Below, piece after piece: positions 21,933-35,735 of a stretch of 64,000 nt of DNA. The DNA is from Cotesia glomerata. Its lineage: Eukaryota > Arthropoda > Insecta > Hymenoptera > Braconidae. The stretch covers positions 17,155,005-17,219,004 of the forward strand of contig NC_058158.1 of the NCBI RefSeq assembly GCF_020080835.1, written 5' to 3'. The translations under genes were made by a program, and so were the position numbers. Numbering within the stretch: position 1 is the stretch's first letter; every line of letters starts with the position of its first letter. The notes beneath the pieces are model-generated. The model had not been told where the DNA came from, ran no database searches, and worked only from the letters and a program-made list of their open reading frames with translations.

Positions 21933-24900
21933 TCTAATATATAAAATTCTCGTGTCACAATGTTCGTTCCCATACTCCTCCGAAACGGCTTGACCGATTC
22001 TCATGAAATTTTTTATGCATATTCAGTAAGCCTGAGAATCGGCTACTATCTATTTTTCTAACCTCTAAGTGATAAGGGGTGTTCACCCCAAAAATTTTTT
22101 TTTTATTTTTTTGATAAAATTTTTTTTTTTTTTATTTTTTTATTATGTGGCATCAAACAACACATATAAATCTAAATTTGCACTTTTTTATCACCAACCC
22201 TTGCTTTTTAATAGTCATTTTAATAATTTTATCATTTTCTATCCCGCTCGATAACATCAATTATTATCACTTGGTAAGTTATCCCCTCCATGTGTCTACC
22301 GTGTCACTTCTCACCCTGTAAACAGCACGGAGTAGGGATGTTACCTCTACAGTTTTCGGCTATTATTAGTGTTTATGCTTCAAGCGTAGTAGTTAAACAT
22401 TTTTACTATCTCAGTGTAACTCTCATATCAAATATATTCTCGAGTAACTTTATTATTTATTTATTAATAACTAATATTATTGAATATAATTATTTATTAA
22501 TAACTAATAAAATTATTAATTTTGAGTGTAAATCGCACGATCAGTTAATTTAGTGACTTACATAACCTCTAAAATACTCAACACGTGTCACGAGTTCCCG
22601 CAAACAACGGCTATCGAGTTGTTAGTATAAATTATTCTTTACGTTTATTATAAAATCAAAAATTATTCTTTCTTATTTATAACGAAAATATTGTTGGGAA
22701 TGGTGAAAAACGAATTCGGTGAAATTTAGATTTTTATTACAATTGGGAATTTTTTTTTTGTGTTTACTTATAAGAGCTCTAACTTCAACAGAATTTTTTT
22801 TTCACTATTTCTAACAATATGTATTTTCGATATAATTAAGAAACATAAAATTTTTCGCTTTCGTGAAACTATCTAATTTTTACATGTATATTTAATGTAA
22901 TCAAAGATACAATAAATGATTAATATAATAATTAAATATAATAATTAAATAATTCAATCAGTTCTATTCATGTGTGCTTTGTATTGTACAGTAAACAATG
23001 CCAACAAAACGCAAAGGGGCCAATTTGAGCCGTGATACAAATAAATCTAGAAGCATTCGAAATAGAAGAGCCCAAAGAACCGAAGAACAAGTTCAGGAAG
23101 AAAATACTGGAGCGCGTGTGATAATGGCGCAATTACGTCAAGAACAATCAGACGATACATGAACTGAACGCAATGAAGTCATGAGATTAAAACAACGACA
23201 ATCACACCGTGAATATTATGCTCATTCAAAAGTAGTAATTGGTACTATGGACAAAGAATGCCCGTATTGTCATGCTTTGAAATTCAAAAATGAACCAGCC
23301 GGGATGTGTTGCGCGTCAGGGAAAGTACAAGTACCTATAATTGAAACACCACCGGAATCATTGAACGGTTTGCTTATCGGAACAGATCCAGATTCTAACG
23401 TGTTCCTGAAGTCCATTCGAACATTTAACTCATGCTTTCAAATGACATCGTTCGGAGCAACAGAAATAGTTCAAAATACTAATGCAAATGGTCAACAATA
23501 CAATTCTACATTTAAAATCAGAGGCCAAGTTTATCATAAAATAGGCTCATTGCTGCCAAAGCCAAACGAACCACATAAATTTTTACAAATCTACTTTATG
23601 GGCGGCGAGGACTCCGGAAGCGCACTAGCCAATCGGGTGGATGCACGTTGTCTCTACAATAACCTTGATATCCGCTAATCTTCTGGAAGGGACAAGACGG
23701 ATATAGAATAAATATTAAACAACGAGATCCCGTATCAGGTACTTTATTTATTATGAATTTGATTATTACACTTTTAACAAAACAATTAAATTATTAAACG
23801 CAATTAACTTAAATTAATATTTATGAATATATTATTACAGGAGCCGAAACAAACAAGAACGTTAGCTCAAAGGATTATTATGCGTATAGATTGATGATTA
23901 GACGCGGGCTGGATAACGTCATTCTACGATTTCGAAAGCTTTGTCAACAATTCATGGTCGACATGTACGCGAAGATAGAAGGCGAACGACTACGATACTT
24001 ACGATATAATCAATTCAAGCTAAGTGTGGAAGAGTACATTCACTTGCGAGACGCTATTGTCAACAACGCCGACGCCGCTGAAATTGATAACTCTGTCATT
24101 CTACCATCATCGTACGTAAGCAGTCCACGTCATATGCAAGAGTATATACAGGATGCTCTGACTTTCGTGCGCGAATATGGGCGACCGTGTTCATTTATCA
24201 CGTTCACATGTAATCCAAAATGGCCAGAGATTACATCTTTGCTGTTGCCTGGCCAAAATGCAATACATCGTCATGACATTACAGCACGTGTGTTTAGACA
24301 AAAGCTGAAGTCATTAATAAATTTTATTACTAAATCACATGTGTTCGGTCCCACACGTTGCTGGCTGTATTTGGTTGAGTGGCAAAAGCGAGGATTACCT
24401 CATGCCCACATTTTGGTTTGGTTAATCGACAAAATCCGTCCTGAAGAAATAGATAATATAATTTCTGCAGAAATACCCGATCCGTCTACTGATCAATTGC
24501 TGTTTGATATTGTTACAGCAAACATGATACGTGGCCCATGCGGTACTTTTAATCGTTCATCGCCTTGCATGTCAGATGGAAAATGTACAAAAAATTTCCC
24601 TAAAGATTTCACTAACGATACAATCACAAATGTCGACGGATATCCAATATATCGTCGAAGGAATCCAGATAATGGCGGACAATCATTTATTAAAAACATC
24701 AGCAACACAGACATTGATATTGACAATCGTTGGGTCGTGCCATATTCGCCCCTGCTGAGCAAAACATACAATGCTCACATTAATGTTGAGTTCTGCAGAT
24801 CTGTAAAGAGCATCAAATACATTTGCAAGTATGTCCATAAAAGCAGTGACATGGCGGTGTTTAGAGTGGAAAATACCAATGTGAATGCTCCTCCAGTAAA

Positions 24901-27450
24901 TAAAAACGATGAAATAACGCTCTTCCAAATATGTCGGTACATCAGCTCCAATTAAGCTGTTTGGCGTATCTTTCGTTTTCCAATTCATGAACGGGATCCA
25001 GCAGTTGTTCAGTTAGCCGTTCATCTTGAAAATGGTCAGCGTGAATATTTCACAAACGAGACAGCGATTGATCGTGCTATTAATTCAGCAAAAACTACAC
25101 TCACTGAATTTTTTGAATTGTGTAATCGTGCGGATGATTTTGGTGCCTTTGCACGTACTTTACTCTATTCACAAGTACCACGCTATTACACATGGACTCA
25201 AACAAAACAATGGATACCCTGCATGCAAGACTCACCAGTTGATGCATGCCCCAATTTATTCAAATCAAACGCCTTGGGGCGAGTATTTACAGTGGATCCA
25301 AGACAGACTGAGTGCTTTTATCTTTGACTATTGTTGGTTAATGTTACTGGCCCATTGTCATTTCAAGATATACGTAAAGTGAATGGGCAACAGTATACAA
25401 CGTATAAAGATGCATGCCTTGCACTCGGCTTGCCAGAAGATGACAATCAGTGGGAATGTATGCTTGCTGAAGCAGCATTGAACTGTACAGTAATACAAAT
25501 TCGTCTACTATTCGCTATAGTGTTGACTACATGTTTTCCAGCCCGAGCAGAGATATTGTGGGATAATCACAAAGATTCAATGACTGATCATATATTGTAT
25601 CAACATCGTACACGGTGTAACGATCTAGCGATAACATTCAGCGACGATATGTACAATGAAGCATTGATTGCTATTGAGGATCTTTGCATTATCATTGCCA
25701 ACTTACCACTCAGTCATTTCGGTATGAATTCGCCAAATCGAGGTGCAACTGATTCAATAAACACTGAAATGAATCGTGAAATGAATCGTGAAATGCAGTA
25801 CAACACTGTAGAAACGGCGGCGATTGTTACTCGCAATGTCCCACTAATGAATGAGGAACAAAGAACCATTTACGACCTCATTATGCTCACAGTTCCAGCA
25901 GGACAAGGTGGGTTCTTCTTTCTAGACGCACCAGGTGGAACTGGCAAGACATTCCTTATTTCGCTAATTCTCGCCAAAATACGATCCAATAATAGCATCG
26001 CATTGGCCGTTGCATCATCGGGCAATGCGGCAACTTTATTGGATGGAGGCAGAACAGCTCATTCAGTATTAAAGCTACCACTAAATATTCAATATAACCC
26101 TGACGCAGTATGCAACATAAAAAAACAATCGTCCATAGCCACAGTGCTGAAACAGTGTAAAATTATCATCTGGGATGAATGTACCATGGCACACAAACAT
26201 TCGCTTGAGGCGTTGAACAGGACATTGAAAGATATTAAAAACAACGACAAACTATTTGGTGGCACTCTGTTAGGCCTTTCAGTTGACTTCAGACAAACAC
26301 TTCCCGTTATTCCACGTTCAACATACGCTGATGAAATCAACGCCTGCTTAAAATCATCGACATTGTGGCGTAATGTTGAAATAGTACAGCTGAAAGTAAA
26401 TATGCGCGTTCAAATGCTTGAAGATCCATCCGCTGAAACATTCTCAAAACAACTCTTAGATATCGGCGATGGAAAAGTCACTATAGCTGAAACTGGATAC
26501 ATAAAATTAGCGAATGATTTCTGCACAATCATTGATTCGCAAGATGCTCTCATTGAACAAATATTTCCCGATGTATACATGAATTACATAAATCTCGAGT
26601 GGCTCGCAGAAAGAGCAATGTTAGCTGCAAGAAATGTGGACGTTGACATTTTAAATCTGAAGATACAACGTTATTGCCAGGGGACTTGGTATCATATAAA
26701 TCTATTGAAACAGTTTGCGATGACACTAAAGCTGTAAATTTTCCAACAGAGTTTTTGAACTCACTAGATTTGCCAGGCATGCCACCACATAACTTACAAT
26801 TAAAAGTTGGATCTCCAATTATTTTGCTTCGTAATTTGAACCCGCCACGGCTATGCAACGGTACGCGATTAGTCATTAAAAAATTAATGAAAAACGTTAT
26901 TGAAGGCACTATTTTAAATGGCAAGTTTCGAGGTAAAAATATATTGATACCACGAATACCTATTATACCCACAGATGTGCCAATTCAATTTAAGCGTATT
27001 TAATTTCCGATTAGATTGGCATTTGCAATGACTATTAATAAATCCCAAGGCCAAACAATGTCTGTTTGTGGCTTAGATTTGAGCACACCATGTTTTTCAC
27101 ACGGACAATTATACGTTGCATGCTCTCGAGTGGGTAAACCATCAAGTTTGTTTGCATTAGCTAAAGACGGGCTAACAAAAAATATTGTTTACGCTGCAGC
27201 ATTAAGAGATTAATATTATGTAATTAATTGATTATATAAATAATTATTACTTTTAATAAATTAAAACAATTAATGTTTGGTGTTTTGTTATTTTTAAACA
27301 ACATTCCCTCATCGTTCACAGCGCTCCAGGCCTTTTTCACTCATATTCCACATCGTTATACACTTCCAATAAGTTAATAATCTTTTTTCGACACTATAAA
27401 TTCTCTAGAAATTATTCACATGGCAAAACAACGTTTGCCGGGTCAGCTAG
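21933..27450 (+). mobile_element. Helitron 2 (decayed, ~5.5 kb)
   Basis: The 5' end is A|TCTAATATATAAAATTC, followed by CTCGTGTCACAATGTTCG, a typical insect Helitron start. The 3' end has the hairpin GGCAAA-ACAACG-TTTGCC, then GGGTCAG and CTAG (27,447-27,450) with T following. Both boundaries agree with insertion between A and T. It begins 11 bp after the 3' end of another Helitron. Inside is one replicase pseudogene (22,998-27,213). 21,970-22,990 is 5' untranslated sequence without a recognisable gene. Confidence 0.85.
22998..27213 (+). pseudogene. Helitron 2 Rep-helicase replicase pseudogene with a possible intron
   Basis: The frame begins MPTKRKGANLSRD at 22,998. Recognisable in order: the Cys finger CPYCHALKF...MCC (23,258), HUH motif GLPHAHILVWL (near 24,390), tyrosine motif YICKYVHKSSD (24,820), helicase Walker A APGGTGKT (25,928), WDECTMAH, DFRQTLPV, MTINKSQGQ and YVACSRV (27,030-27,133). 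No OTU domain is seen. Breaks: TGA at 23,160; loss of about 110 residues near 23,665 relative to Helitron 1; TAA at 24,953; TGA at 25,326; a frameshift near 26,670; TAA at 27,001. Positions 23,739-23,840 interrupt the frame but have GT...AG borders, and removing them restores VSGAETNKNVSS, so this is probably a true 102-bp intron. The gene is inactive. Confidence 0.9.

Positions 27451-27454
<4 letters not shown>

Positions 27455-27529
<75 letters not shown>
27455..27529. repeat. TA microsatellite
   Basis: Pure TA run between the Helitron 2 3' end and a foldback MITE. Confidence 0.95.
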
Positions 27530-27534
<5 letters not shown>

Positions 27535-27970
27535 GTGTCCCAAGTATCGGACGCCATTGTAGCATCTGATAAACAAAATAATTCTGAGATGAAAAGTCCT
27601 TAGCCATTTTTAATCAGACGCATAGATAATTAATTATTAATTAAAATAACGTCCTTTTATGCGTTAGAGAGAGAGCACTAGTGTCAAGTCAAGTGCGTTC
27701 CAACGAAGATGCTTGCACGTGTGAATGTGTAAGTAAATATGTGTGACTACGTTAGCTATAGAAACTAGTTAGTCATACAGTTAGTTGTGTCTTTGTTTGG
27801 CACATATTTTACTGGACACTGGCGCTCTCTCTCTAACAAATAAAGAGACGTTATTTTTAATTAATAATTAATTATCTATGCGGTTAATTGAAAAATGGCT
27901 AAGGACTTTTCGTCTCAGAATTATTTTTTTCATCAAATGCTACAATGGCGTCCGTGACTTTTGGGACACC

Positions 27971-27973
<3 letters not shown>
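27530..27973. mobile_element. 444-bp foldback MITE, CAGRRTGTCCC termini
   Basis: The left end, CAGAAGTGTCCCAAG then GGACGCCATTGTAGCATCTG, is the inverse of the right end (GATGAAAAAAA region through GGGACACCCTG). Inner blocks also pair (TTAGCCATTTTTAATC with its complement; GAGAGAGAGCAC with GCGCTCTCTCTC), so almost the whole element folds back. TA runs flank both ends, consistent with TA targeting. No coding. A second copy is cut by the window start. Confidence 0.85.

Positions 27974-28024
<51 letters not shown>
27974..28024. repeat. TA microsatellite
   Basis: TA run immediately after the MITE. Confidence 0.95.
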
Positions 28025-28027
<3 letters not shown>

Positions 28028-28029
28028 TA

Positions 28030-28275
28030 TATAAAAAATATATCAAAATGCATATAGGTACTCAAATGAAAGCTCTTGATGAGTGTAACATCATAATGAG
28101 CTTATATCTATAAAAATGTCAACAGTTAAGAAAATACAGTGCAATTTAATTAATAAAAATAATTAAGAAATGACCTTGTATCTTGTGAACTATTGACTTT
28201 TTTAAAGATATAAGCTCATCCCATTACACTCATTGAGACCTTTCATTTGAGTACCCACATCATTTATTTATATAT
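28030..28275. repeat. Palindromic repeat (GGTACTCAAATGAAAG arms)
   Basis: TAGGTACTCAAATGAAAGC on the left is the inverse of CTTTCATTTGAGTACCC on the right. Between them GAGTGTAACATCATAATGAG pairs with CTCATCCCATTACACTC. Single arms of the same family occur at 17,285-17,400 and 30,215-30,340. It is a small foldback MITE; no coding. Confidence 0.75.
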
Positions 28276-28306
28276 TTATCTATATATTATATATATTGTG
28301 ACATGA

Positions 28307-30196
28307 GAAAATTTTCTAAAATTTGAAATTCCGAGTTTTAAAATTATTAGGTTGGCTAAGCTGAGGAAAAGCAGAGATTCGACGCGCCTGTGTCGCCCCA
28401 AGCAGCCTCCCGATCAGAATGACAAGCTCGAGGTAAAATTAGTAAAAGAAAACGCGCCGAATTTAAATTAAAAATTCAAATAAAAAGAATACCGGAATGA
28501 GTGTGAACTATTGTTGAATGCATGAGTGAGTGAGACTAGACTATAGCGATCAGACGACCCGCGAATTTCTACGAGCCATCGACGATCAACGTGACATCTG
28601 GCCGCGAGGATAGAACGACGAGAAAATTTGAACGGACCAATGACGACGGAGAGCGACCAACAACAAGTATGCGAGGCGCCATCTGAACACGAGGCTGATC
28701 ACTAATCGAAGTATCGACCAATCATCGATCGCAACGGAATACTGGACGCATCCCGGAATACAACGGCCGGCTAGAAGAAGCTGTGAGCTGATTGGATGCG
28801 AGTTTTTGGGAACGAACCGAAAAAAAAAAGAGCATGGGTTGCCGAGGAGGCAGCCATATTAGCAATTAATTCTGATCTGGACGCCGTGACTGTGGCATCG
28901 TGCCGTTCTATTTTGATTATTTTTGCTGTTGAGTTTTTTTATAAATTTGTCGCTGACGTGAGTACGATTGTGTACATTATTGTGAAATATTTCGCTGAAT
29001 TGTTTTGGACACTACGACCCCGGACACGCCATCGCCGAGATATCGACGCTCTTCCGTCAGTTTTGCCGCCAACTTCGTCTACTTGGTCAGCATCGCCCGA
29101 GACGTCTACGGTAGCTGCAGGGTAAGTCTGGTCGCTGTCTTTACTAGCCCCAGGGTGTCATCACCGCGAATTTCGTCGTGTTAAAATAATTTGTTTATAA
29201 TTCGAGTTGCACGGAATTAAAGAAATTCCGTGCGGTATTTTTGAAGCTTAGTGACGACACTCTGCGGCACGGTACCGTTGAGTCACGTGTTTGTGTGTGT
29301 GGAATTTTTGGTCGGGATTATAAGTACTGTTTATCTACCTCGAGCTTCAAATACCCGACAAAGCGGCTTAGTAAAGTGCTTTGTAAAATAAGTTGACGAA
29401 TTCGAATACTTCGCATAATTTGTTTTTTTTTTCTTGTCATTGTTGAACCATTTGACGATTTGAATTATGTTGGATAATTTTGAGATCTTTATTAGGTTTT
29501 TGCGATTGAAATTTTGAATAAATTTTGCGAATTGAATTAATTATTTGTTTTGAAATTCTGAATAAATTTTGCGAATTGAATTAAGTATTTGTTTTGACAA
29601 TTCGAATAAATTCTGCGAATTGAATTAATTATTTGTTTTGAAATTTTGAATAAATTTTGCGAGTTGAATTATTTATTCGTTTCGAAATTTGTTGAAGCAT
29701 TTTGGCGAACCGACATTTTATTTATTTTGTTTGAAAGAAAGGGCTTTGTAATCTTTATTTTTGGTTACTCGAATTTCTTTCTAGAATTTGGTTTATTTTG
29801 AAATGTCGAATCATTGCGTTAGCACTAGTCTTGCGTTAGAATTATTTTTGCGTTAAATAATTTTTGTTATTAATGCGACATTGCCGACAGTATATATTTG
29901 TTGTTGAATAAACCGTTGTTGGATTAGAATTGCACGCCTCAATTATTTTTTTTAATTGTTGTTGCTCTGATTAACCGATCCTATCGTCCCATTTCGATTT
30001 CTTTGTTCGTCGATTGCCGTGATTCGATTTTTGAATCTCTTCAACACCGACCCGCCGCCCACGAAGATCCACCGCCAGATCGACCCGTGGAACATTGAGT
30101 TCCTGGCGCCCAACCAAATATACGAACCAGGTAAGCCAATTTTTTTGGGTGACCTGATCTGGCCCTGTCGACGCCAGTGCCGGAAAAGGCATCACA
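28307..30196. mobile_element. Solo LTR (1,890 bp) with ATAT flanks
   Basis: It starts TGTGACATGAG and ends GGCATCACA; ATAT precedes (28,303-28,306) and follows (30,197-30,200), although the surroundings are AT-rich. At 29,505-29,690 four copies of a ~45-bp tandem unit occur (AATAAATTTTGCGAATTGAA). TGGCGCCCAACCA near 30,108 looks like a primer-binding site but lies inside the LTR. A 109-codon open frame at 28,796-29,125 has no recognisable homology and is probably fortuitous. No internal genes remain. Confidence 0.7.
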
Positions 30197-30214
30197 ATAT
30201 GTATATATGTAAAA

Positions 30215-30345
30215 TATATCAAAAATGCATGTGGATACTCAAATGAAGGCACTTAATGAGTGTATCATCGAGATGAGTTTATATATCTAAAAATTTCAAT
30301 AGTTACGAAAGTACAGTGCAATTTAATACGTCTTTATTTAATAAA
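30215..30345. repeat. Single arm of the palindromic repeat family
   Basis: ATATCAAAAATGCATGTGG, ACTCAAATGAAGGC and GTACAGTGCAATTTAATA match the left arm at 28,040-28,150. The inverse arm is missing. Confidence 0.7.
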
Positions 30346-31907
<1,562 letters not shown>

Positions 31908-32117
31908 CATATACTTGCATTAAAAAGACATAATTTTAAAATATTGAAGTCACGGGATTGTTATGTCGTACAATTTATCATGCAAGTACGCGATCTTTTT
32001 AAAATCTTAATCTGCCTGCCTGATGACATTTATCGAAATGAGAAAAAAATTCCAATGCTATCCTTTACAACATTGAGAGTGAATTTCCCAAACTTTGATA
32101 ACTATTGCCGAAAAAAC

Positions 32118-32450
32118 AATTAGGAAAACGGTTGACCCTAAAGGCCATCCCGGCAACTTCCCGTTACCTCCATACTTGAGCACTCAATAATTTACTGATT
32201 TGTTTTCTTATTTTGAACTCTCCGAGCTCAAATAAATAGCTGTTCTGTGCTTTAGAGCTCTTTGAGCTCCAACGGCTGATGGAAGTTTAATAAAATAATA
32301 TTTTTTAATTTTCAAACCGTAATAACTTTTAAAAGAATGTACTGATTTTCTCACGGTTTACGAAATTCAACGCAGCTTTTTGAGTTTTTTGAAGAATCTT
32401 TAAGCGCTAATTGGTCAAATCAAAAATTTCATAAAAATTCTGAAAAAAAT
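32118..32450. mobile_element. CA-core repeat family, copy 1 (partial)
   Basis: It begins with the family block AAAACGGTTGACCCTAAAGG and AACTTCCCG, then has GAGCTC palindromes (32,225-32,275) and the TAATAACTTTTAAAAGAATG block that corresponds to internal blocks of the complete copies. The CA core and right half are missing. Confidence 0.6.
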
Positions 32451-32656
32451 ATTTCTTTTTTTTTTCTTCCGTTCAAGACCTAGTTTGAAGTCTTAACTAG
32501 ACCACATATTTTTTTTTTTTTCACTTTAAATGATTTTGCTAGGAGTTCTACTGATCACGCGGACGTATCTTTTTTCCGAGGGCTCGCCGGAAATGACGTC
32601 ACATTAACAGAGTTTTTAACATTTTTTTTTTCAAAATTTCAGTAATCCCTTATTAA

Positions 32657-35413
32657 GGGGCACAACTAGTGTGAAATTTCGAAAAAATCGATTTTTTTTT
32701 CATATTTCGGTAGATTACACCTTTAAAAATAACATATTAAAATTTCAAATCGATATCTCATATAGTTTTTGAGTTATAACATTTTAAAGACCAGCCGCTC
32801 GGCAGCTAGAGAGTCCCATTAGCTACGAGACGTACCTGAGGTATTGTTCAGAGTCTACTGTCCCTTCCAGCCCCTATAACACGATTCCAGTTTCTATTGT
32901 TGGCTCTCAGGTATACTAAAATATATCATTATAATAATTTCTAGAAATTTTTCGTTTACTGCCACGTAAATTATTTTCGGAGCCAGACGCATTTAGTCTC
33001 ATTGTGATCGTTGTATCGAGAGCATCATAATTTTACACGTGCTATTTTCTTGAAAATGAGTGATCAATCTTCATATTCTAATAAAAAAGGAACTCACAAT
33101 GTTCCTAAACATCGATCAATTGCGAAAAAACGCAAGTTTACCGGAAATAGATTTACATTTGAGCAATCTACTGCGAATACCAGTACGTCCGCAGAAAAGT
33201 TATTACATAATAATGACAATAATGTTGTGATTGACCCATCTCATGGATATTGTTTTTTTGCAATTTTTATCAGTTTTTAGTGCAATTAGTAATTTAGTGG
33301 TGTGTAAAACCTGTCAAAAAAAAGTTACTTTCAATCAAGCAAGTCCAAGAGGCCTAGGGTTCAAAATTGCTATAATTTGTGAATGTGGCAATTCGTATAT
33401 TAATTCTGGACCAATGATTGATAACGCATTTGAAGTAAATAGACGTATTGTTGCTGTGATGCGTCTATTGGGCATCGGAATAAATGGGATAAATCTTTTC
33501 TGTGGATTAATGGATTTAGCATGCAAATTTTACGACCAAACTTTTGCGGGATGTTTTACGAATTTACAGATTGCAGCCGAAACCATTTGTAAGCTCAGTA
33601 TGCAGCAAGCTATAAATGAAGAAAAAGAGCTTACATTAAAGGAAGAAAATTCGGAGACAAATTTGACTGTTAGCGGCGACGGTACCTGGAAAAAACGTGG
33701 CCATACTTCCCGTTTTGGAGTAGTTACGCTGGCAGGAAAATACAGCAAGAAAATTCTTGATTCATGCGTAAAATCTACATATTGTCAGAGTTGTGTTTTT
33801 TGGAAGAAAAAAAAAGATAGCGAACCTGAAGCTTATGAGGAATGGCTATCATTACACGAAGAAGAATGTGATGTCAATCATAAAGGATCTGCCTCAAAAA
33901 TGGAAGTGGATAGTGTAAAAGACATGTTTGGTCGTTCCATTAGTAAATATGGTGTAAAATATACCCGCTATATTGGTGATGGTGATAGTGCTACCCACAA
34001 AAGACTTATAGATTTGAATCCTTATGATATTCCTGTTGCTAAATTGGAATGCTATCTACATGTGAAAAAAAGAATGGGAACACGTTGCCGAAATGTAAAG
34101 AAAACTAATAAGAATTTAGGAGGAAAAAGTAAAACATCACAAAAGTTAACTGTAAATTTAATAAATAAACTCCAAAAATATTATGGTCTGGCAATTATGA
34201 GGAATCAAGATAATGTAGATGAAATGTATAAAGCAATCTGGGCAACATTTTATCATTTCTGTTCAACTGACAAAAACCCAAATCATAAAAATTGTCCAGA
34301 AGGCGCTGAAAGTTGGTGCGCTTATCGCCGCGCGGAAGCTGAAGGAATCACTAGTACATTTAAACACGATTACCTCCCACTGGATCCAGAAGTACAAAAA
34401 GCTATAAAACCTATTTATGAAGAATTATCTCGACATGAATTGCTTGATAGATGTAAAGGTAACAATACTCAAAACAACAATGAAAGCTACAACGGTTTAC
34501 TTTGGCACTTTTCACCCAAGCATCTTCATAATGGCTTCAAAACTATTGAATTGTCAAATAATTTCGCAACTGCAATATTTAATGACGGTTATTCGTCAAT
34601 TTTGAAGATGTTCAATCTAATGGGAGTGATAGTTGGACCTGCAGCAAGAGATTTTGCGGCTCTTAAGGACAACACGAGAATACGAATCGCTGATCATCGC
34701 CAAAGGGCTTCTTCAAAAGAAGGTCGATCCTCTCGAAGAAAAGCTTCTTCAGCTGAACAAGCCCTTTTCGAAGAAGAGGAAGGTGAATTATATGGCCCTG
34801 GAATAGCAGATTAGCTGTAAGTATGATTTTAAACCACTTATAACAGTGAAAACGATCATTTTATCTTTAAACGCGTTTTTCTCGAAACAGCATTTTCCGA
34901 ATTTGCTGCAGTGATTACTCAAAAACAAATGATCCGATCACTATCGAATTTTTTTTACATGTTCTATATATAGTTCTCCGTACAATGACCTATCGATTTT
35001 TTGATCTGATCAAAAATCGAATTTTGGCAGGCCAAAAACGACCAAAATTTTGGGTAAAATTCGTCTATTTTTTTTAAAACGCCGCCATATTGTCAATTTT
35101 TGATTTTTTTTTTTATCGTAGGTCATTGTACAGACAATTTTATCTAGTTTAACGAGAATTTTTTTTTTTTAGATTTCATCCACGGAGAAGGCCGGAATCA
35201 CTGCAGCAGTGAAGGACCTTTTTTTTTTCGCGCCGTTGGAGATCGACGATAACTTAAAAAATATTTAATTTTTTTCTTCAAAAATTTCACTATAAATTCT
35301 TAAAACATGTATAAATATATTCTTAAAATTTTGAAATAATTGATAAAGTATTTTCTTTAATAAAAATTCCCAAAAATCACCTTTTTTTTAGGCCGTTACA
35401 CTAGTTGTGCCCC
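32657..35413 (+). mobile_element. Kolobok-type DNA transposon with TTAA target duplication
   Basis: Terminal inverted repeats GGGGCACAACTAGTGT begin at 32,657 and, inverted, end at 35,413. TTAA lies directly outside both ends (32,653-32,656; 35,414-35,417), the duplication known for Kolobok and piggyBac superfamilies. The single gene at 33,056-34,814 is of the Kolobok / Mutator-like transposase type. The 5' part (32,680-33,055) and 3' part (34,815-35,390) carry no further gene. At ~2.76 kb it has the size of an autonomous element. Confidence 0.85.
33056..34814 (+). pseudogene. Kolobok / Mutator-like transposase, one frameshift
   Basis: ATG at 33,056 begins MSDQSSYSNKKGTHN in a Lys-rich N-terminus. 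The frame shifts by one base in the T run near 33,249-33,255 and continues, open, to TAG at 34,812-34,814. Recognisable blocks: a zinc-ribbon-like CKTCQKK...CECG (33,310-33,390), VSGDGTWKKRGH (33,669), CQSCVFWKKKKD (33,784), YIGDGDSATHK (33,970), KLECYLHVKKRM, and CPEGAESWCAYRRAEAEG (34,300). The aspartates in the GDGTW and GDGDS blocks and a downstream acidic residue are the probable DDE catalytic set; this follows from family architecture, not from proof. The product would cut and paste the element at TTAA sites. Apart from the one homopolymer indel the ~580-codon gene is intact, so a recent loss, a sequencing error or programmed slippage are all possible. Confidence 0.85.
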
Positions 35414-35417
35414 TTAA

Positions 35418-35735
35418 ACATGTATTTTCAAGATAGTAAAAAGTTTGAACAGAATATTTCATTTTTCTATTAAAAAACAATTGTCGAAAATAGACCATAT
35501 TTCCCGAAGGAACTCCATGTAACCCTTTAAGGGAATAGCAATAAACAAAATTTTGTGAATTCTTAAACAACTATAACTTTTCAATGCGACATTCGATTTT
35601 CATTTTCGCAAATGCATTCGATGCAGTTTTTCAAACACAAGAAGAAAATGTATAGGTTTATGTTAATTGGTTGAAAAATCTTGAAGATATTAAAAATAAC
35701 TTAAGAAAACGGTTGACCCTGAAGGCCATCCCTGC
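35418..35735. other. Flank of CA-core copy 2 with family blocks
   Basis: No gene. The block CAATGCGACATTCGATTTTC (near 35,580) recurs near 41,648 beyond the other end of copy 2, and AAAACGGTTGACCCTGAAGG at 35,706 is the family's outermost block. The true border of the repeat family may therefore lie further out than AACTTCCCGCTA. Confidence 0.5.

Noticed and set aside
28796..29125. 109-codon open frame as a host gene
   Set aside because: It lies inside a solo LTR and shows no recognisable domain or codon bias.
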